A DNA stretch of 20,855 bases from Botryllus schlosseri (GCA_000444245.1 ATSW01009195.1:1-20855), one strand, 5' to 3'. Shown: positions 1 to 9,430, counted from the stretch's first letter. The notes: a model not told the origin generated them from the letters alone. Translations and numbers: made by a program.

Positions 1-80
1 TACATACATACATACATACATACATACATACATACATACATACATACATAGATACATACATACATACATACTTACATACA
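1..80. repeat. (TACA)n microsatellite
   Basis: About 20 units of TACA/CATA with a few substitutions. The array resumes as TACATACATAC at 1047-1057, on the far side of the transposon 83-1046, so that element landed inside the array. Confidence 0.95.
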
Positions 81-82
81 TA

Positions 83-1046
83 GGGGAGATGTGGTACCGA
101 TAGATCACTGGGACCGAAAATACTTGAAAAATTATCCATGATAATTCCATGATTACATTCCGTGAATTTGTCTACAATTACATGCTGACAGAATCTTTCC
201 TCACATGCAAAAAAAATTCTTCGACCTGCGTGAGTTATGGGGTCTGTGACGAATGATTTACGTTTTAGGGGGTGTAAAGTAAATTTGGATCGACATTTGC
301 ATTTTTCTTTATCACCTTTCAGACTAACAAACTCGCCATAATTTTTGATGTGAAGTATAGGGCTTGTATCAGGGTATATAATGGCACATATTTTTGAATC
401 AATACCATCCTCGAATGGACTATTTTCAAGTCAATTACAATATTTATGGGGTGGGGGACCTATGGTACCATAGCCAAATCAAGCAAAATAGATGGACCAA
501 CTAATCAATTAACAACAGAAACTCGCCTACATATATATAGGCTGTAACATCACAGGTAGATGTGGTGTTTATCGCTATTACGAGGTATTTGAAAGTCAAA
601 ATGTCAATTAGCGGGTATTATGTATGTGGCATTAATTTTGTAAGTTTAGGCGTAAATCAAAACATGATTTTATGCCAACATTTGAGTTGATATAATCTAT
701 TTTATTCTTGAAGGTCGTGACGAATCATTCTTCATTGGCTTGCTGTAGCTAAGCTTATAGTACACAACAAAACAATTTAACAAATTTGAGTTTTTGAGCG
801 TATGTCTCATAGGTCGCATGGTCGCTGACTTTGGACCCACCGGGTAGGGACCGATGACACGTTCGAGCAACAAATTTTAAACGTTTATAAATATTTTTTG
901 AAAAGGCTGATATTCATGTAACTGTTCGGAATAGGTAGAGCTTGTATCGAAGTGTTGAGACAGCAAAAGATCTGCTATTCTCGGCTGAAGATTTGAGGGC
1001 TAGAGATCATTTTGCAATTTTTGATCCATCGGTACCAAATCTACCC
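83..1046. mobile_element. Short DNA transposon with TA target duplication (GGGGAGAT ends)
   Basis: Terminal inverted repeats at 83-107 and 1022-1046 match in 22 of 25 bases: GGGGAGATGTGGTACCGATA at the left, and GGGTAGATTTGGTACCGATG read inward from the right. TA flanks both ends (81-82 and 1047-1048). The 964-bp interior holds no long open frame, so it is non-autonomous. TA duplication fits the IS630/Tc1/mariner type or another TA-inserting superfamily; the class is not certain. A 14-bp palindrome, CTATGGTACCATAG, lies at 460-473 and repeats the GGTACC core of the ends. Confidence 0.8.
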
Positions 1047-1153
1047 TACATACATACTGCGGGTATCGCAGCAAAGTATATGACTATGGAAGTCTCGCGG
1101 GTCTCGTGATCATCTATCAAGATCCATCGAAACTTAACTAACATGTAGGCCTA

Positions 1154-1187
1154 TTATATCAATATATAGTTGTAACATACGTTGATC
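1154..1187 (-). CDS. Exon 7: tentative terminal exon
   Basis: The acceptor AGTAGTAATTTCAG is followed by 34 nt in phase 2, encoding R245 (junction) and INVCYNYILI, then TAA. Its single cysteine makes the extracellular total even (16). No AATAAA is seen in the next 100 bases. GTATGT within the exon is a usable donor, so the gene could continue leftwards beyond the window. Confidence 0.33.
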
Positions 1188-4100
1188 CTGAAATTACTAC
1201 TCAGCTTTTTTAATGATGTTGAATTCGATGAAAATCTTAGGGTATTGACCACCATCCTATATATGCTCCGCTCGTTAGTTTTGCGGGCGGAGTTTTGATG
1301 GATAACTAACACTATTCGCCTACTGCCAAATATTACCATGTTTTACATACCTTCCGGAAACAGCGATATTGAATGAACCACATGACACGCAGGAGCATCC
1401 CACTACTTTGGAGTATATGACATTGACGCCTGAATGAAATGTGAAAAGGTTACAACTTGTTCCTGCTATTTAAATGATTTACAACTATATCAAAGCTGGA
1501 AAGAGCACTGCACTGTGCGGTCAGTACGTCATGGTTAAAAAATGATTAACCCGAGCCATCATTGCCTAAATATTCAATATCGTATATTACAATTGTGATG
1601 TCAAACCTTTCGAGGATATTTAGACAATATCCCGTATACTTACTTTCACTGAAATAGCCCAGCAACAAGTCGTAATCGATAACAAAATTTAATGTTTTGG
1701 TATAACGCGCGAGACGCATGGCGAAGGTAGATTTCAAATCGTAATTTTTATATTCCGTATTCACACTAAAACTTGTAAACGCACACATTCAATCCGGGGA
1801 GCGACTTTCCCCCTAAGGAAATATACGATTGAAGTACCGAATGCTAATACCATCATAATTGCTCGATTCAAGGAGAAATCGCCCTTGAAAATCAAATCAA
1901 GAAGAAAATAACATAAAATCTGTCTTCAGTAATACGTTACAAGGAAATATCAATAACTGCCTGAAAGTCATTACAATTTCTACAAAATTGAGCATTTGAC
2001 TTGCGCTTTTCAAATTTCTCTCCAAATCGAAGATTCGTAGTAGACCTACAAGAAATCACATGTTTCAATAGCTTCTGCTGCTCAGCTAAACAAATACCAG
2101 TTGGTGGAATAGAGTAAAGTGTTTTCAGACTAAACAAATTACCTGAACATGTCTCGTTTCTGGTTTCGAACACAGGCCCGCAGCACATATCGCATCCAGT
2201 ACAGGCATCAGCCACACATCTTCCTGTATCGACCTCGCATCCGGTAGCGATGTTTTGAAGATGTTCCTCCAATGAGTTAGTGCATGCTGTTTAAAGTGTC
2301 TTGGTTGTAGTCGGACAGTATAACACTATTAGTATTCTATTGAGATGACACGAACCTAATCTTAACGGTCTCGATCGACATGTGAGCATTCGTGTTGGCA
2401 AAATAAACTTACTCGGTTCGTCTATCCCAGTGGTTCTTATCCTTTTTTCTACATCGGCCTTTTTCAAAAATTGCCTAGGTCTGCCCCCTTCATATTTTAA
2501 GGACTGTAGTAAAAAGTAGGTCGCAGTCCGGTCTGTCTTTTTGGGTTGAGACTTTACTATTGAAAATATTTAGCGCTTGAATCGCGCGCGATGACCACTC
2601 AGCTAATTCGCAATATAATAATTGTATGTGCTGTATTCGGGATCGAATCAAGATTGTTATAACAACCATCAGGTACGGGCTCATACCATCGGGTTCGAGC
2701 CCCATGTAGACATACCGAATTCACCTCTGCGATTGTCAACAATGTTAGTTAGTTCTATTGAATTTGATTTTATTGCTTTGGGTGACTAGTAAATCAACGT
2801 GGTAGAGATCTTTGCTCGCTCACATTGAATTCAATACTGCAACACGTTTTTAACTTTAACAGTAGGGGAGACCGGGGACAATTGTAACACTTTTTTGATT
2901 TTCTAATATTACGTGTTGTTCTCGTGGAAATTTCATTTCCAAAGTTTTATCTAACGAAGCCAACAACTCGACAGTTGATATAAAAACTAAAATGGAACTC
3001 TCAATCAACACTCAATAATGGAAATTTTGGGTCGCGAAAATCGCCGCTCAAATGTTACAACCGCCCCGTACCCTGGGGCAATTGTACCACCTATGCGGGG
3101 CAATTATAACAGTGGTATTTATAACTAAAAACAAACGAAATGAACAACGAAAACGGGAGCACAACTTGTATTATTGCATTAAACTAAAGAAATAGAAGTT
3201 TGAACGCTTTCAGGCTACGCTCTATAGAATTTTGGCATCTGAATACAGTATCACCCTTCGTGCCTTCTTAATGAGCTCAAAGTGTACAAGAACCACATCC
3301 ATTCCATCATCCCTCTACACATATTAGGCATCTTTTACCAAGGTGCTGTTGCTCAGCGTGCACAATGGTTTGGGCATTCGGTCACCTGCGAAGGTGCGAA
3401 ACCGATCCGGCTAAAATATTTTGGTTGATTGGGCCGATGATAGTGTAGCAAAATGAGAACACAACATTGTGTGGCATCAAAGCTAATGGCAATCTTCTGT
3501 TCTGTACAAAATTAAAATAAATTGTTCAGAACAAATGACAAAATGTAAGTGGGCCATGCTCAAAGTCAGGGGATGAGGATTCAGTCATGGGCAAGTTCTT
3601 AAATGACCCTCGAAGGTCGACACACCGAAAATCGATCAACATGAGAAAGGGTGGTAGAATCACGGAAATAACCGAACCCTGAGATTCACATCAGCACTGC
3701 TGTATGGCCGTTCCGACAGATGATCATGTTAGAATTGGTATGGCAAGGTATTATATGTTTTGATATTGAACTTATGGCTGTTGCAAGATTGGTTTTCAGT
3801 AGATAAATGGTTATACCAAAATATGAACATAGATATTCAGCATTAAAAAGATATTGGAACGGGGCAAAAGTAACAGAGTTTTACGATTGCCCCTGTCACG
3901 CTCGACCATGATTAGCGTCTTAGTATGGTACCTTCCCGGCGACGCAAGTCCTAGTTTTCCTATCATCACGATAGACTATTGTAACATTGTTCCATCTACA
4001 TATATTACGTTGTAACTACTTGAGGTACTATCCGTCAGAACAAATTATTCCAGACCAGAAAATATTTACTTGAGGGTCCAAAATTTCGTTTTTTTCAAAT

Positions 4101-7100
4101 TATTCCGGGGCTGCGCGTCGTAGCTCAACGTCACTGCAGGGATGTTAGGAGAGATAACTACCGCATGCGCACTCAAAATATCAAGGCGATATCTCCACCC
4201 TACTAACGGTGAGGTCGATTGTTACATTTGCCCCTAGTTACATTTGTCCCCGGTCTACCCTAATGTATTCCAGACAAAGCAATCCATATTATATAACGTT
4301 CGTGTAGCGTTGTGGGTCACAACACTAAACAGCATCATCCTTTTTGATACGATGAAGAAATAATATCTGGACGATTTAATTTTGTGGGTCTCAAATACAC
4401 GTATATTAAATTAATGATTTCGACAAAATGTGCAAAACGCTCTCACTCTCAAATGTGGTACAGTGCCTCTTCGATTTCGACACGCTGTGTGCTGCTGGAT
4501 GCAATACCTCGTTCGAAACAGTTTGTTGAATATAACCCGAGATAGCTAGGGTTGCATTTAAAGCAAACGGTGTTTTAAAACACTTGGTTTAAAACATGTT
4601 TTAAACCAGGGGTCGCCAACTCAAACCCGGTCGCGGGCCACTTTTTAAATGTCGTAGCGGCCGCGGGCCGCATCAATTCAATATCGATATAAAATTGGTA
4701 GCCACGTTTTAAAACTGTACGTCAATACAACGCTGTGCAACCTAACAGAGGCGATGGGCATAGTGGCCATAAAAGAAGTAATATTTTATTAAAGAAATGC
4801 AACTACAACAACCAATCATTATCATCAATTTCATTTTTTCACTCTGTGCTATACACATTATCTGGAAACACTTTTCATCGACTAAGGAATCGATGTTAGG
4901 GCTAGCGAGATGCGTTATCTATAACTGAAAGACCATCTCCAGGTAAAGCTTGATTTTCTGGGGAAGCCCTAAGCCAGTATTTATCAAACTTCTTTAGACA
5001 CGCTCCACTTTATGATACTAAAAACTTTCGCGCCCCCCTATCGATATATCGCAAAATGCAACCAGAATGCTAGCAATCCCAACGGATAGTTTGATGGCAT
5101 GGAAGGTTGATGAGGGAATTCTATAATATGAATTTCGGACTATACACAGAGCAATCACTACGACTACGAGTTATATCGCGCCGTGCGCGAAAATCTTTTC
5201 AGTTGACCGCAGCTCCGCGCCCCCTTCAGATGCTTTCACGCCTCACAAGGAGGCGCGCCCTACAGTTTGAGTGCACTGCCCTAAGCCGTTTTCCTGGCGT
5301 CGGGATCTTGGCAGTGTTTGGGCCATTGCACGTCGAGGCAATATGCCTATTCATATCAGCTGATTCTCCCTCGATGGAATACTGTTGCCATTGCCAAAGC
5401 CGTTTTGGCTAGTGACGAATAGTGATGTTGGGCACAGCAGAATAGCTTATCTTGAAACAACAAAAACAATATGTTGAAACTGTAGTCAATTTCAGCATTT
5501 CAAAATGGTTTTCTTAGCTTTCTTCTGAAATCTCAAATCAAGTCGTGGGCTGCAAAATATGACCTCGCGGACCGCATGTGGCCCGCGGGCCGCGTGTTGG
5601 TGACCCCTGTTTTGAACAATCTTTTAGAACAAGGCCTTTAAAAGAAAATTGTGTTTTTTTAAGTTGAATTGTGCCATAATTGTGTCAATAATTTACAAAA
5701 AACATGCTGCATGAGCCTGCGGACAATTACCACCGATCTAGACGACGTATATCGATATAGGATGGTGGGAACCCGCAAAATAGTCGGTTCAACAGCAATA
5801 GTACATATATTTCGTCAAAGGAGCTATTTTTACCCTATATTTTGAATTGTCAATGTCAATCCATTCTGACGCAACAATTGAATATTCGTGACGTCATGGC
5901 TTGGAAAAAAAAAACAATAAAAAACAAGTTTTAAATGAGGGCCTTGTTTTAAACATCTTTGTTTTAAATTGATTTTTGTTTTGAATGCAACCCTAGAGAT
6001 AGCGTGGCGGGAGTGTTGCCGATCTAAAAGTACGCGCAATTCATTTTACGTGAATTATAACAGTGGTTCTCAACTTTTTTTTTTATCTTCGCGGACCCCT
6101 TTTGAACCGTCACGGACCCCCATGGACCCTCAAAGTTTTAGAACATATCTAGCTCAATTATCGTACAACCGTCATCTGTCCTGTGCAAAGGCTAGTGATA
6201 AACAGCAGTAAAATGTATTTTCTTCAAAATTACATCATACTCTTTGGATAGAAAGTGGTTAGACTTTTATTTGAAAGCGATTTCTGTAGCAGCGTAACTG
6301 CATTTCTTGAAACACGTGATTGTGTCTCGCAAATCCGCGTCTTCGATTTGATATGAACGAGTGCCGAAAATTCATTTTCGTCAATACAGGTGATGGCGAA
6401 TATAATAATAACACTTCTGGCGAGACATTTGGGTATGATCGCAACATATACGACATAGCAATCGATAAACATATTTTAATGAACATATACAACGCCCCAG
6501 CCTCGTCGTTTCTATCAAGCCGCTCATATTTATAAGTTATTCCGGAATAGTGGTTAAGTATATATCACAGGAGAAAATCAGCTTCGCAAACATTTCGAAG
6601 TCGTCCTGATTGACCTGCACTACTACGACATTTATATCTTACGAAAAACCCGCGGATGTGAGTCCTGAAGTTTTAGCAGCGATGAAGTTGAACTGCCTGG
6701 TGATTTCCCTAATTTAAAGAAATGCAAATTTGGTTATCAACCATTTTGCAAATAAAAAAGCTTCGCGGACCCTCCGAAAATGCCTTGCGGACCCGTAGGA
6801 GTCCGCGGACTCCCGGCTGAATTACAATAAACCGCTGCATTCATGGAAACATGCTCCAAAGATCGCAGGTATATATTCGCGCAAGGTGCGAAAAAAAATT
6901 TCGGGATCTGAGAGATTTTTTCGACTGTTAATTTGCAATGAGAACACAGGGATTTATTGAGTTTTTGTTTTACTATATATTCATTGGTCATATGTCCCCA
7001 CTACACCATCTACTGCCACACCATTTTTTCAGCGCCGCTTACCGCCCCTGATCCACCCCCCCCCTACATAGGATCCTGAGAGTTTCCGCCCCTTCAACAT

Positions 7101-9430
7101 CCAAATCCCCCCGGGACGCTGGAGCACACTTCAAGAACCACTGGTCTACCCCAATGAACATTCCCATAAAGCCAAAATAAGATGATTCTGCAGCATTGCA
7201 TATTCTGAATGCTCGTTGCAACATGTCGGTAGGAGGGATAGTGTCCGCCTCAGGACCAAAGACATTCAACTACTTCTTTTGACATTTATGTATATTTTAT
7301 ATCAATGGTTCGTAATCTTTACGGACCTTAAAAACCCATACGCTAACCTGCAAGCATTCACCGAACCTCAAATTTTCACAGAGCCACAAACTACTACACA
7401 TGAAGCTATACATCTATAGGATTGTATTCAAAACAAAAACCAATGTAAAACGAACATATTTAAAGCATCACCCTTGTTTAATACACGTTGTTAGTATTTT
7501 TAGCCATGATTGAAAGGAAGGAAAGGACGTAGTTTATTTTTGTCATTGATATTTTTGTGGTATATACACCAACTCATGATATATATACAGACGATCTGTG
7601 CATATGCATACCATTAGTGCAAGATGTGCATATGCCGCTGGACAAGGAAGGTGCAGATACAGCACGAGAGGACTCTTGTTATCCTGTAGTTGTTCGTTCC
7701 CATTGTATAAAATTTACCGATTATTTCGTCACGAATGACAGTGACCGGATACGAGGGTACCCCTACCCATATACTGTACACCCCCTATGCCTAGAGATAT
7801 TGATTTTCGAGAAGACTCTGTAATTTTCATTTTAATCCAGTTCGCAATTGCCCCAGAAACTACGAGCCTGAATCAGCGGACCACTGATCTAAGATAAGAC
7901 GTCTCACGGCCGACTATAATGCTGCCGATCGTCATTATTTAAAACTGTACATGAAACTGTAGTGGTAGGATGATTAAAACAAAAACTTTTTAAATTGTCC
8001 CATAATGCTTACCATCAGTCCCAGACACGACACAGTCAGTCCCCAATGACTGGCGCGTTAAGACAACAGCTACGGCGATGACGGCAGCACCAACCACAGC
8101 TATCACAACTGCTGCAATCGCAAATTTTGTGGTCGTGGTCAGTGCCGTGGCACCCTGAAATAAAAATAGCTTGTAGACTTTACGAAATTTACATACACTG
8201 ATATTTTGTAAAGCATTCCTACATTTCATCAACGACATTTTATATTTCGGCACGATTTTCAAGAGGTTTGAAAAGGAATGCGAATAGAAGTAGCATGAAC
8301 GATGTTTTAAACGTCTCTGCACCAATTACTTCAAACTCTTACTCTAATTAATTTATATCCGTACCTTTATAGCTGCCTAAGAAAAATGTGATACACCTTC
8401 GCAATTTATCTCGCCACTATGAAGTTATTATTGGAATTAATGACGAAGCCTTGTTACAATTATGACATTAGTTGTGTATTTAAGTAATTGTGTGTCGCAT
8501 TTTTCCATGAGTTGAAATATGAGATCAACTTATAGAGCACGCCAGAACCGGAACCCCACTATGTTGGCGCGCCGCTCCCAATTAATAAAAAATAGTCACA
8601 ATGTTACTTTGCTGGGGTATCTAACTCATTAAATTGTATCGAAGATGAATGCTGTGTATGATGGGACATACAGGTATGGCGTGCACTGTTTATGACTCGA
8701 TGCATGCGCAAGTATAAGCCTTCTAAATAACGAATAAATGAAAGCGTGGTCGTAATCCTGATCATCTTGATCAACTTCAGCAATATGCGCACAATGTCGA
8801 TGTGCTTTATCGCATGATAATGCAAACTTTGTCAAGACAAATTGCTTTGTGGCAGGCGGCCATACAATCCGAAGCGAACTTTTGAGGTGTCAATATATTG
8901 TGAAGTAATCAAGTTATATGAAGACACACACATATACATATGTCCAACGTCAAACTAAGGCTCTTCGCCTACCTTCCACCTGTCGGCATTGCTCATTGTG
9001 TTACTATTGTATCACTATCAATGCCATCGCAGGATATGGCCTATAACATTCTTCAAAGAACAGTAAAGAATCCAATTCCTGCAATCCATATGATTATGCA
9101 TCCCAAGGGTGATATATAGCCCACTTTTTGTGTGTAGACCTACGTTTATCATCTTCTGGGGTCATAATGAGCTCTGTTTTGTTTTCCAACACAATAATAC
9201 TGATAATATTTCTTTAAAACCTGTCCGTTGAATTGCAGTTAAATTTATTGGACGTACATGTGTCGACTTACGTTTTATGTTTGGAATATCGGTGGAGATA
9301 TTTAAAATCCAGGAGGATGTATTCTCACCTGTGATTTAACTGGTAGGTATTGCGAATCTACTATTGGCTTATCTGGAAACTGAGGTCTGACGAATTTGTC
9401 AGGGCCAGGATTCGTTCTAGTTGTATCCAT
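1154..9430 (-). CDS. Seven-exon gene for a Cys-rich type II membrane protein (gene span, proximal first exon)
   Basis: Joining 9430-9329, 8154-8013, 2286-2143, 2085-1941, 1765-1644, 1429-1351 and 1187-1154 gives 768 nt without a stop: 255 residues plus TAA. Phases match at all six junctions. Seen: no N-terminal signal peptide, a Pro-rich tail (1-34), Thr-rich linker, hydrophobic segment about F45-L66, then TRQ, which suggests a type II single-pass protein with an extracellular C-terminus. Cysteines lie at 75, 83, 98, 105, 110, 113, 116, 117, 128, 142, 164, 167, 230, 232, 235 and 249; N125-E-T is a glycosylation sequon. The end carries CSCVSC, a spacing known from C-terminal cystine-knot domains such as DAN and norrin; this resemblance is inference only, and I do not recognise the family. 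A ligand, receptor or adhesion role would be a guess. Introns are 1174, 5726, 57, 175, 214 and 163 nt. No AATAAA lies between the stop and the transposon at 1046. Weakest joins: the exon 4 donor and exon 7. Confidence 0.6.
1351..1429 (-). CDS. Exon 6: C-x-C-x-x-C exon
   Basis: It has one of the best acceptors in the gene (CTTTTCACATTTCATTCAG) and a strong donor (GGAAG|GTATGT). The 79 nt run phase 1 to phase 2 and encode S219 (junction) and residues 220-244: VNVIYSKVVGCSCVSCGSF and then NIAVSG. A hydrophobic strand followed by C-x-C-x-x-C resembles the last strand of C-terminal cystine-knot proteins (for example the DAN tail, HCSCQACG). This is family knowledge applied by eye, not a search result. 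Confidence 0.6.
1644..1765 (-). CDS. Exon 5: cysteine-free extracellular segment
   Basis: The acceptor GTTTACAAGTTTTAG is followed by 122 nt, phase 2 to phase 1, ending GTGAAA|GTAAGT, a strong donor. It encodes residues 179-218, rich in Tyr, Leu and Phe (VNTEYKNYDLKSTF, RLARYTKTLNFVIDYDLLLG). The frame is open on both sides, from 1788 to 1546, but the splice signals and phase fit favour the shorter exon. No domain is recognised. Confidence 0.55.
1941..2085 (-). CDS. Exon 4: extracellular segment with C-x-x-C
   Basis: The acceptor GGTATTTGTTTAG is followed by 145 nt, phase 1 to phase 2. It encodes residues 131-177, including EQQKLLKHVISC, a basic stretch (GEKFEKRK) and FCRNCNDFQAVIDIS. Cysteines are at 142, 164 and 167. 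The donor CCTT|GTAACG is weak, but it is the choice that both keeps the frame open and fits the phase of exon 5. A stop follows directly after the donor. A C-x-x-C followed by a beta-strand-like run occurs in cystine-knot proteins such as DAN, but this is only a pattern likeness. Confidence 0.45.
2143..2286 (-). CDS. Exon 3: eight-cysteine extracellular module
   Basis: The acceptor ACTTTAAACAG is followed by 144 nt, phase 1 to phase 1, and the donor TTCAG|GTAATT. It encodes residues 83-129, with A82 made from the junction. Eight cysteines lie at 83, 98, 105, 110, 113, 116, 117 and 128, and an N-E-T sequon at 125. Core sequence: GCEVDTGRCVADACTGCDMC. A symmetrical 1-1 exon with this cysteine density is typical of extracellular disulfide-rich modules. 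The family is not recognised. The frame runs on past the donor through 57 nt into exon 4 without a stop, so 1941-2286 might be a single longer exon, adding 19 residues. Confidence 0.65.
2428..2500. mobile_element. Possible single hAT-like end
   Basis: CAGTGGTTCTTATCCTTTTT, then CATCGGCC and a C-rich stretch, resembles the left ends of the elements at 6061 and 9615. No matching right end is seen within 400 bases, so it is at best a truncated piece. Confidence 0.3.
2672..2708 (+). repeat. tRNA-like fragment (3' half, B box)
   Basis: GGGCTCATACCATCGGGTTC followed by GAGCCCC has the look of an anticodon arm with CAT plus a T arm and B box (GGTTCGAGCC). No acceptor stem or D arm is found at the right distance upstream, so this is not a functional tRNA. 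A SINE fragment is likely. On the opposite strand near 2580-2610, TAGCTGAGTGGTCATCGCGC looks like an A box. Confidence 0.35.
2865..4260. mobile_element. DNA transposon with TA target duplication (GGGGAGACCGGGG ends)
   Basis: Inverted repeats at 2865-2888 and 4237-4260 agree in 22 of 24 bases (GGGGAGACCGGGGACAATTG against GGGTAGACCGGGGACAAATG, read inward). TA flanks both ends (2863-2864 and 4261-4262). The element is 1396 bp with no open frame of useful length, hence non-autonomous or dead. Near both ends it carries extra copies of GGGGCAATTGTAAC-like boxes (3075, 3097, 3861, and inverted at 3886 and 4221), which may be transposase sites. It lies within intron 2 of the gene. Confidence 0.85.
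4607..5609. mobile_element. Middle hAT-like element, level 2 of a nest
   Basis: It starts CAGGGGTCGCCAAC and ends GTGTTGGTGACCCCTG; both subterminal regions are rich in CGCGGGCC, a hallmark seen in many hAT elements. The target duplication is TTTTAAAC (4599-4606) against TTTTGAAC (5610-5617), 7 of 8. It interrupts the level-1 element and is itself interrupted at 4975-5278. A frame of 101 codons at 5107-5412 crosses the inner insertion and is probably chance. A second copy lies inverted at 17491-17916. Confidence 0.85.
4975..5278. mobile_element. Inner hAT-like element, level 3 of a nest
   Basis: This 304-bp element starts CAGTATTTATCAAACTTCTT and ends CAGTTTGAGTGCACTG, with GCGCGCC/GCTCC-type sequence just inside both ends. 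A perfect 8-bp target duplication, CCCTAAGC, flanks it (4967-4974 and 5279-5286). The ends are diverged versions of the widespread CAGTGGTTCTCAAACTTTTT type. Non-autonomous. Confidence 0.8.
6061..6837 (-). mobile_element. Decayed hAT element with transposase C-terminus trace
   Basis: It begins CAGTGGTTCTCAAC followed by a T run and GCGGACCCC boxes. The right end has matching GCGGACC boxes (6773-6815) and probably closes at AACCGCTG; the exact end and the target duplication are unclear. On the minus strand near 6335-6400 the frame reads ENEFSALVHIKSKTR, which matches the conserved hAT C-terminal (dimerisation) region of the ZBED5/FAM200 type, usually CExGFSxLxxIKTKxRN. A neighbouring frame has YPNVSPEV, the block that normally precedes it, so at least one frameshift separates them. 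The transposase is dead. Homologous to 9615-10181. Confidence 0.7.
7020..7143. mobile_element. Lone right end of a hAT-like element
   Basis: Reading inward from 7143 on the minus strand: CAGTGGTTCTTGAAGTGTGC, then TCCAGCGTCCCGGGGGG. This is the form of a widespread hAT end (CAGTGGTTCTCAAA..TGTG..CCGGGG). The inner sequence differs from the 6061 element and no matching left end is seen, so it appears truncated. Confidence 0.45.
8013..8154 (-). CDS. Exon 2: membrane-spanning segment
   Basis: The acceptor TTTTTATTTCAG is followed by 142 nt in phase 0; the exon ends in phase 1 at ACTGATG|GTAAGC. It encodes residues 35-81: a short Thr-rich linker (GATALTTTTK), a 22-residue run of Ala, Val and Ile (F45-L66) long enough to cross a membrane once, then T-R-Q and the first extracellular cysteine (C75). 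Basic residues flank the segment on both sides (K44, R68), so topology is inferred mainly from the lack of a signal peptide and the Cys-rich C-terminal side. The frame stays open upstream of the acceptor as far as 8325, but that stretch looks like intron (AT-rich, no similarity to exon 1). Confidence 0.75.
8155..9328 (-). other. Intron 1 (proximal form); nothing else recognised
   Basis: AT-rich, with no repeat family or conserved frame that I recognise. Overlapping minus-strand frames at 8604-8835 are short and have no domain likeness. Confidence 0.4.
9329..9430 (-). CDS. Exon 1, proximal copy (cytoplasmic tail)
   Basis: The ATG at 9430-9428 opens 34 codons, starting MDTTRTNPGPDKF and ending QYLPVKSQ, followed by CAG|GTGAGA, a good donor in phase 0. 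An in-frame stop TAG lies 15 to 17 bases upstream of the ATG, which supports this start. The peptide is Pro-rich and charged, with no signal peptide, as expected for the inside tail of a type II protein. It matches the distal copy at 12354-12455 in 22 of 34 residues with no gap. Changes are mostly conservative (R/K, D/E, S/A, T/A), which suggests both copies have been under protein-level selection. Exon 2 (8154) starts in the matching phase 1174 nt further on. Confidence 0.7.

Larger units (their letters stand above)
4547..5995. mobile_element. Outer hAT-like element, level 1 of a nest
   Basis: The ends read TAGGGTTGCATTTAAAG and, inward from the right, TAGGGTTGCATTCAAAAC. A perfect 8-bp target duplication, GAGATAGC, sits at 4539-4546 and 5996-6003. 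Once the inserted element 4607-5609 is set aside, only about 440 bp remain, full of GTTTTAAA-type boxes near both ends. No coding capacity is seen; a non-autonomous hAT-type element is the best call. Confidence 0.85.

Noticed and set aside
1188-1339. Longer coding exon instead of the 34-nt exon 7
   Set aside because: The only acceptor that keeps this frame with the exon 6 phase would leave an intron below 30 nt, too short to splice.
5107-5412. 101-codon plus-strand frame
   Set aside because: It crosses the border between the inner and middle hAT elements and shows no transposase motif, so it is a chance frame.
7039-7269. 76-codon minus-strand frame
   Set aside because: It overlaps a GC-rich hAT end; the composition explains the open frame.
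7557-7823. 88-codon plus-strand frame
   Set aside because: It begins in AT-rich simple-sequence DNA, with no domain, poly(A) or splice support.
7305-7884. Possible hAT element from CAATGGTTCGTAATCTTTAC to GCGGACCACTG
   Set aside because: The ends resemble the family only loosely, and flanking 8-mers do not match.
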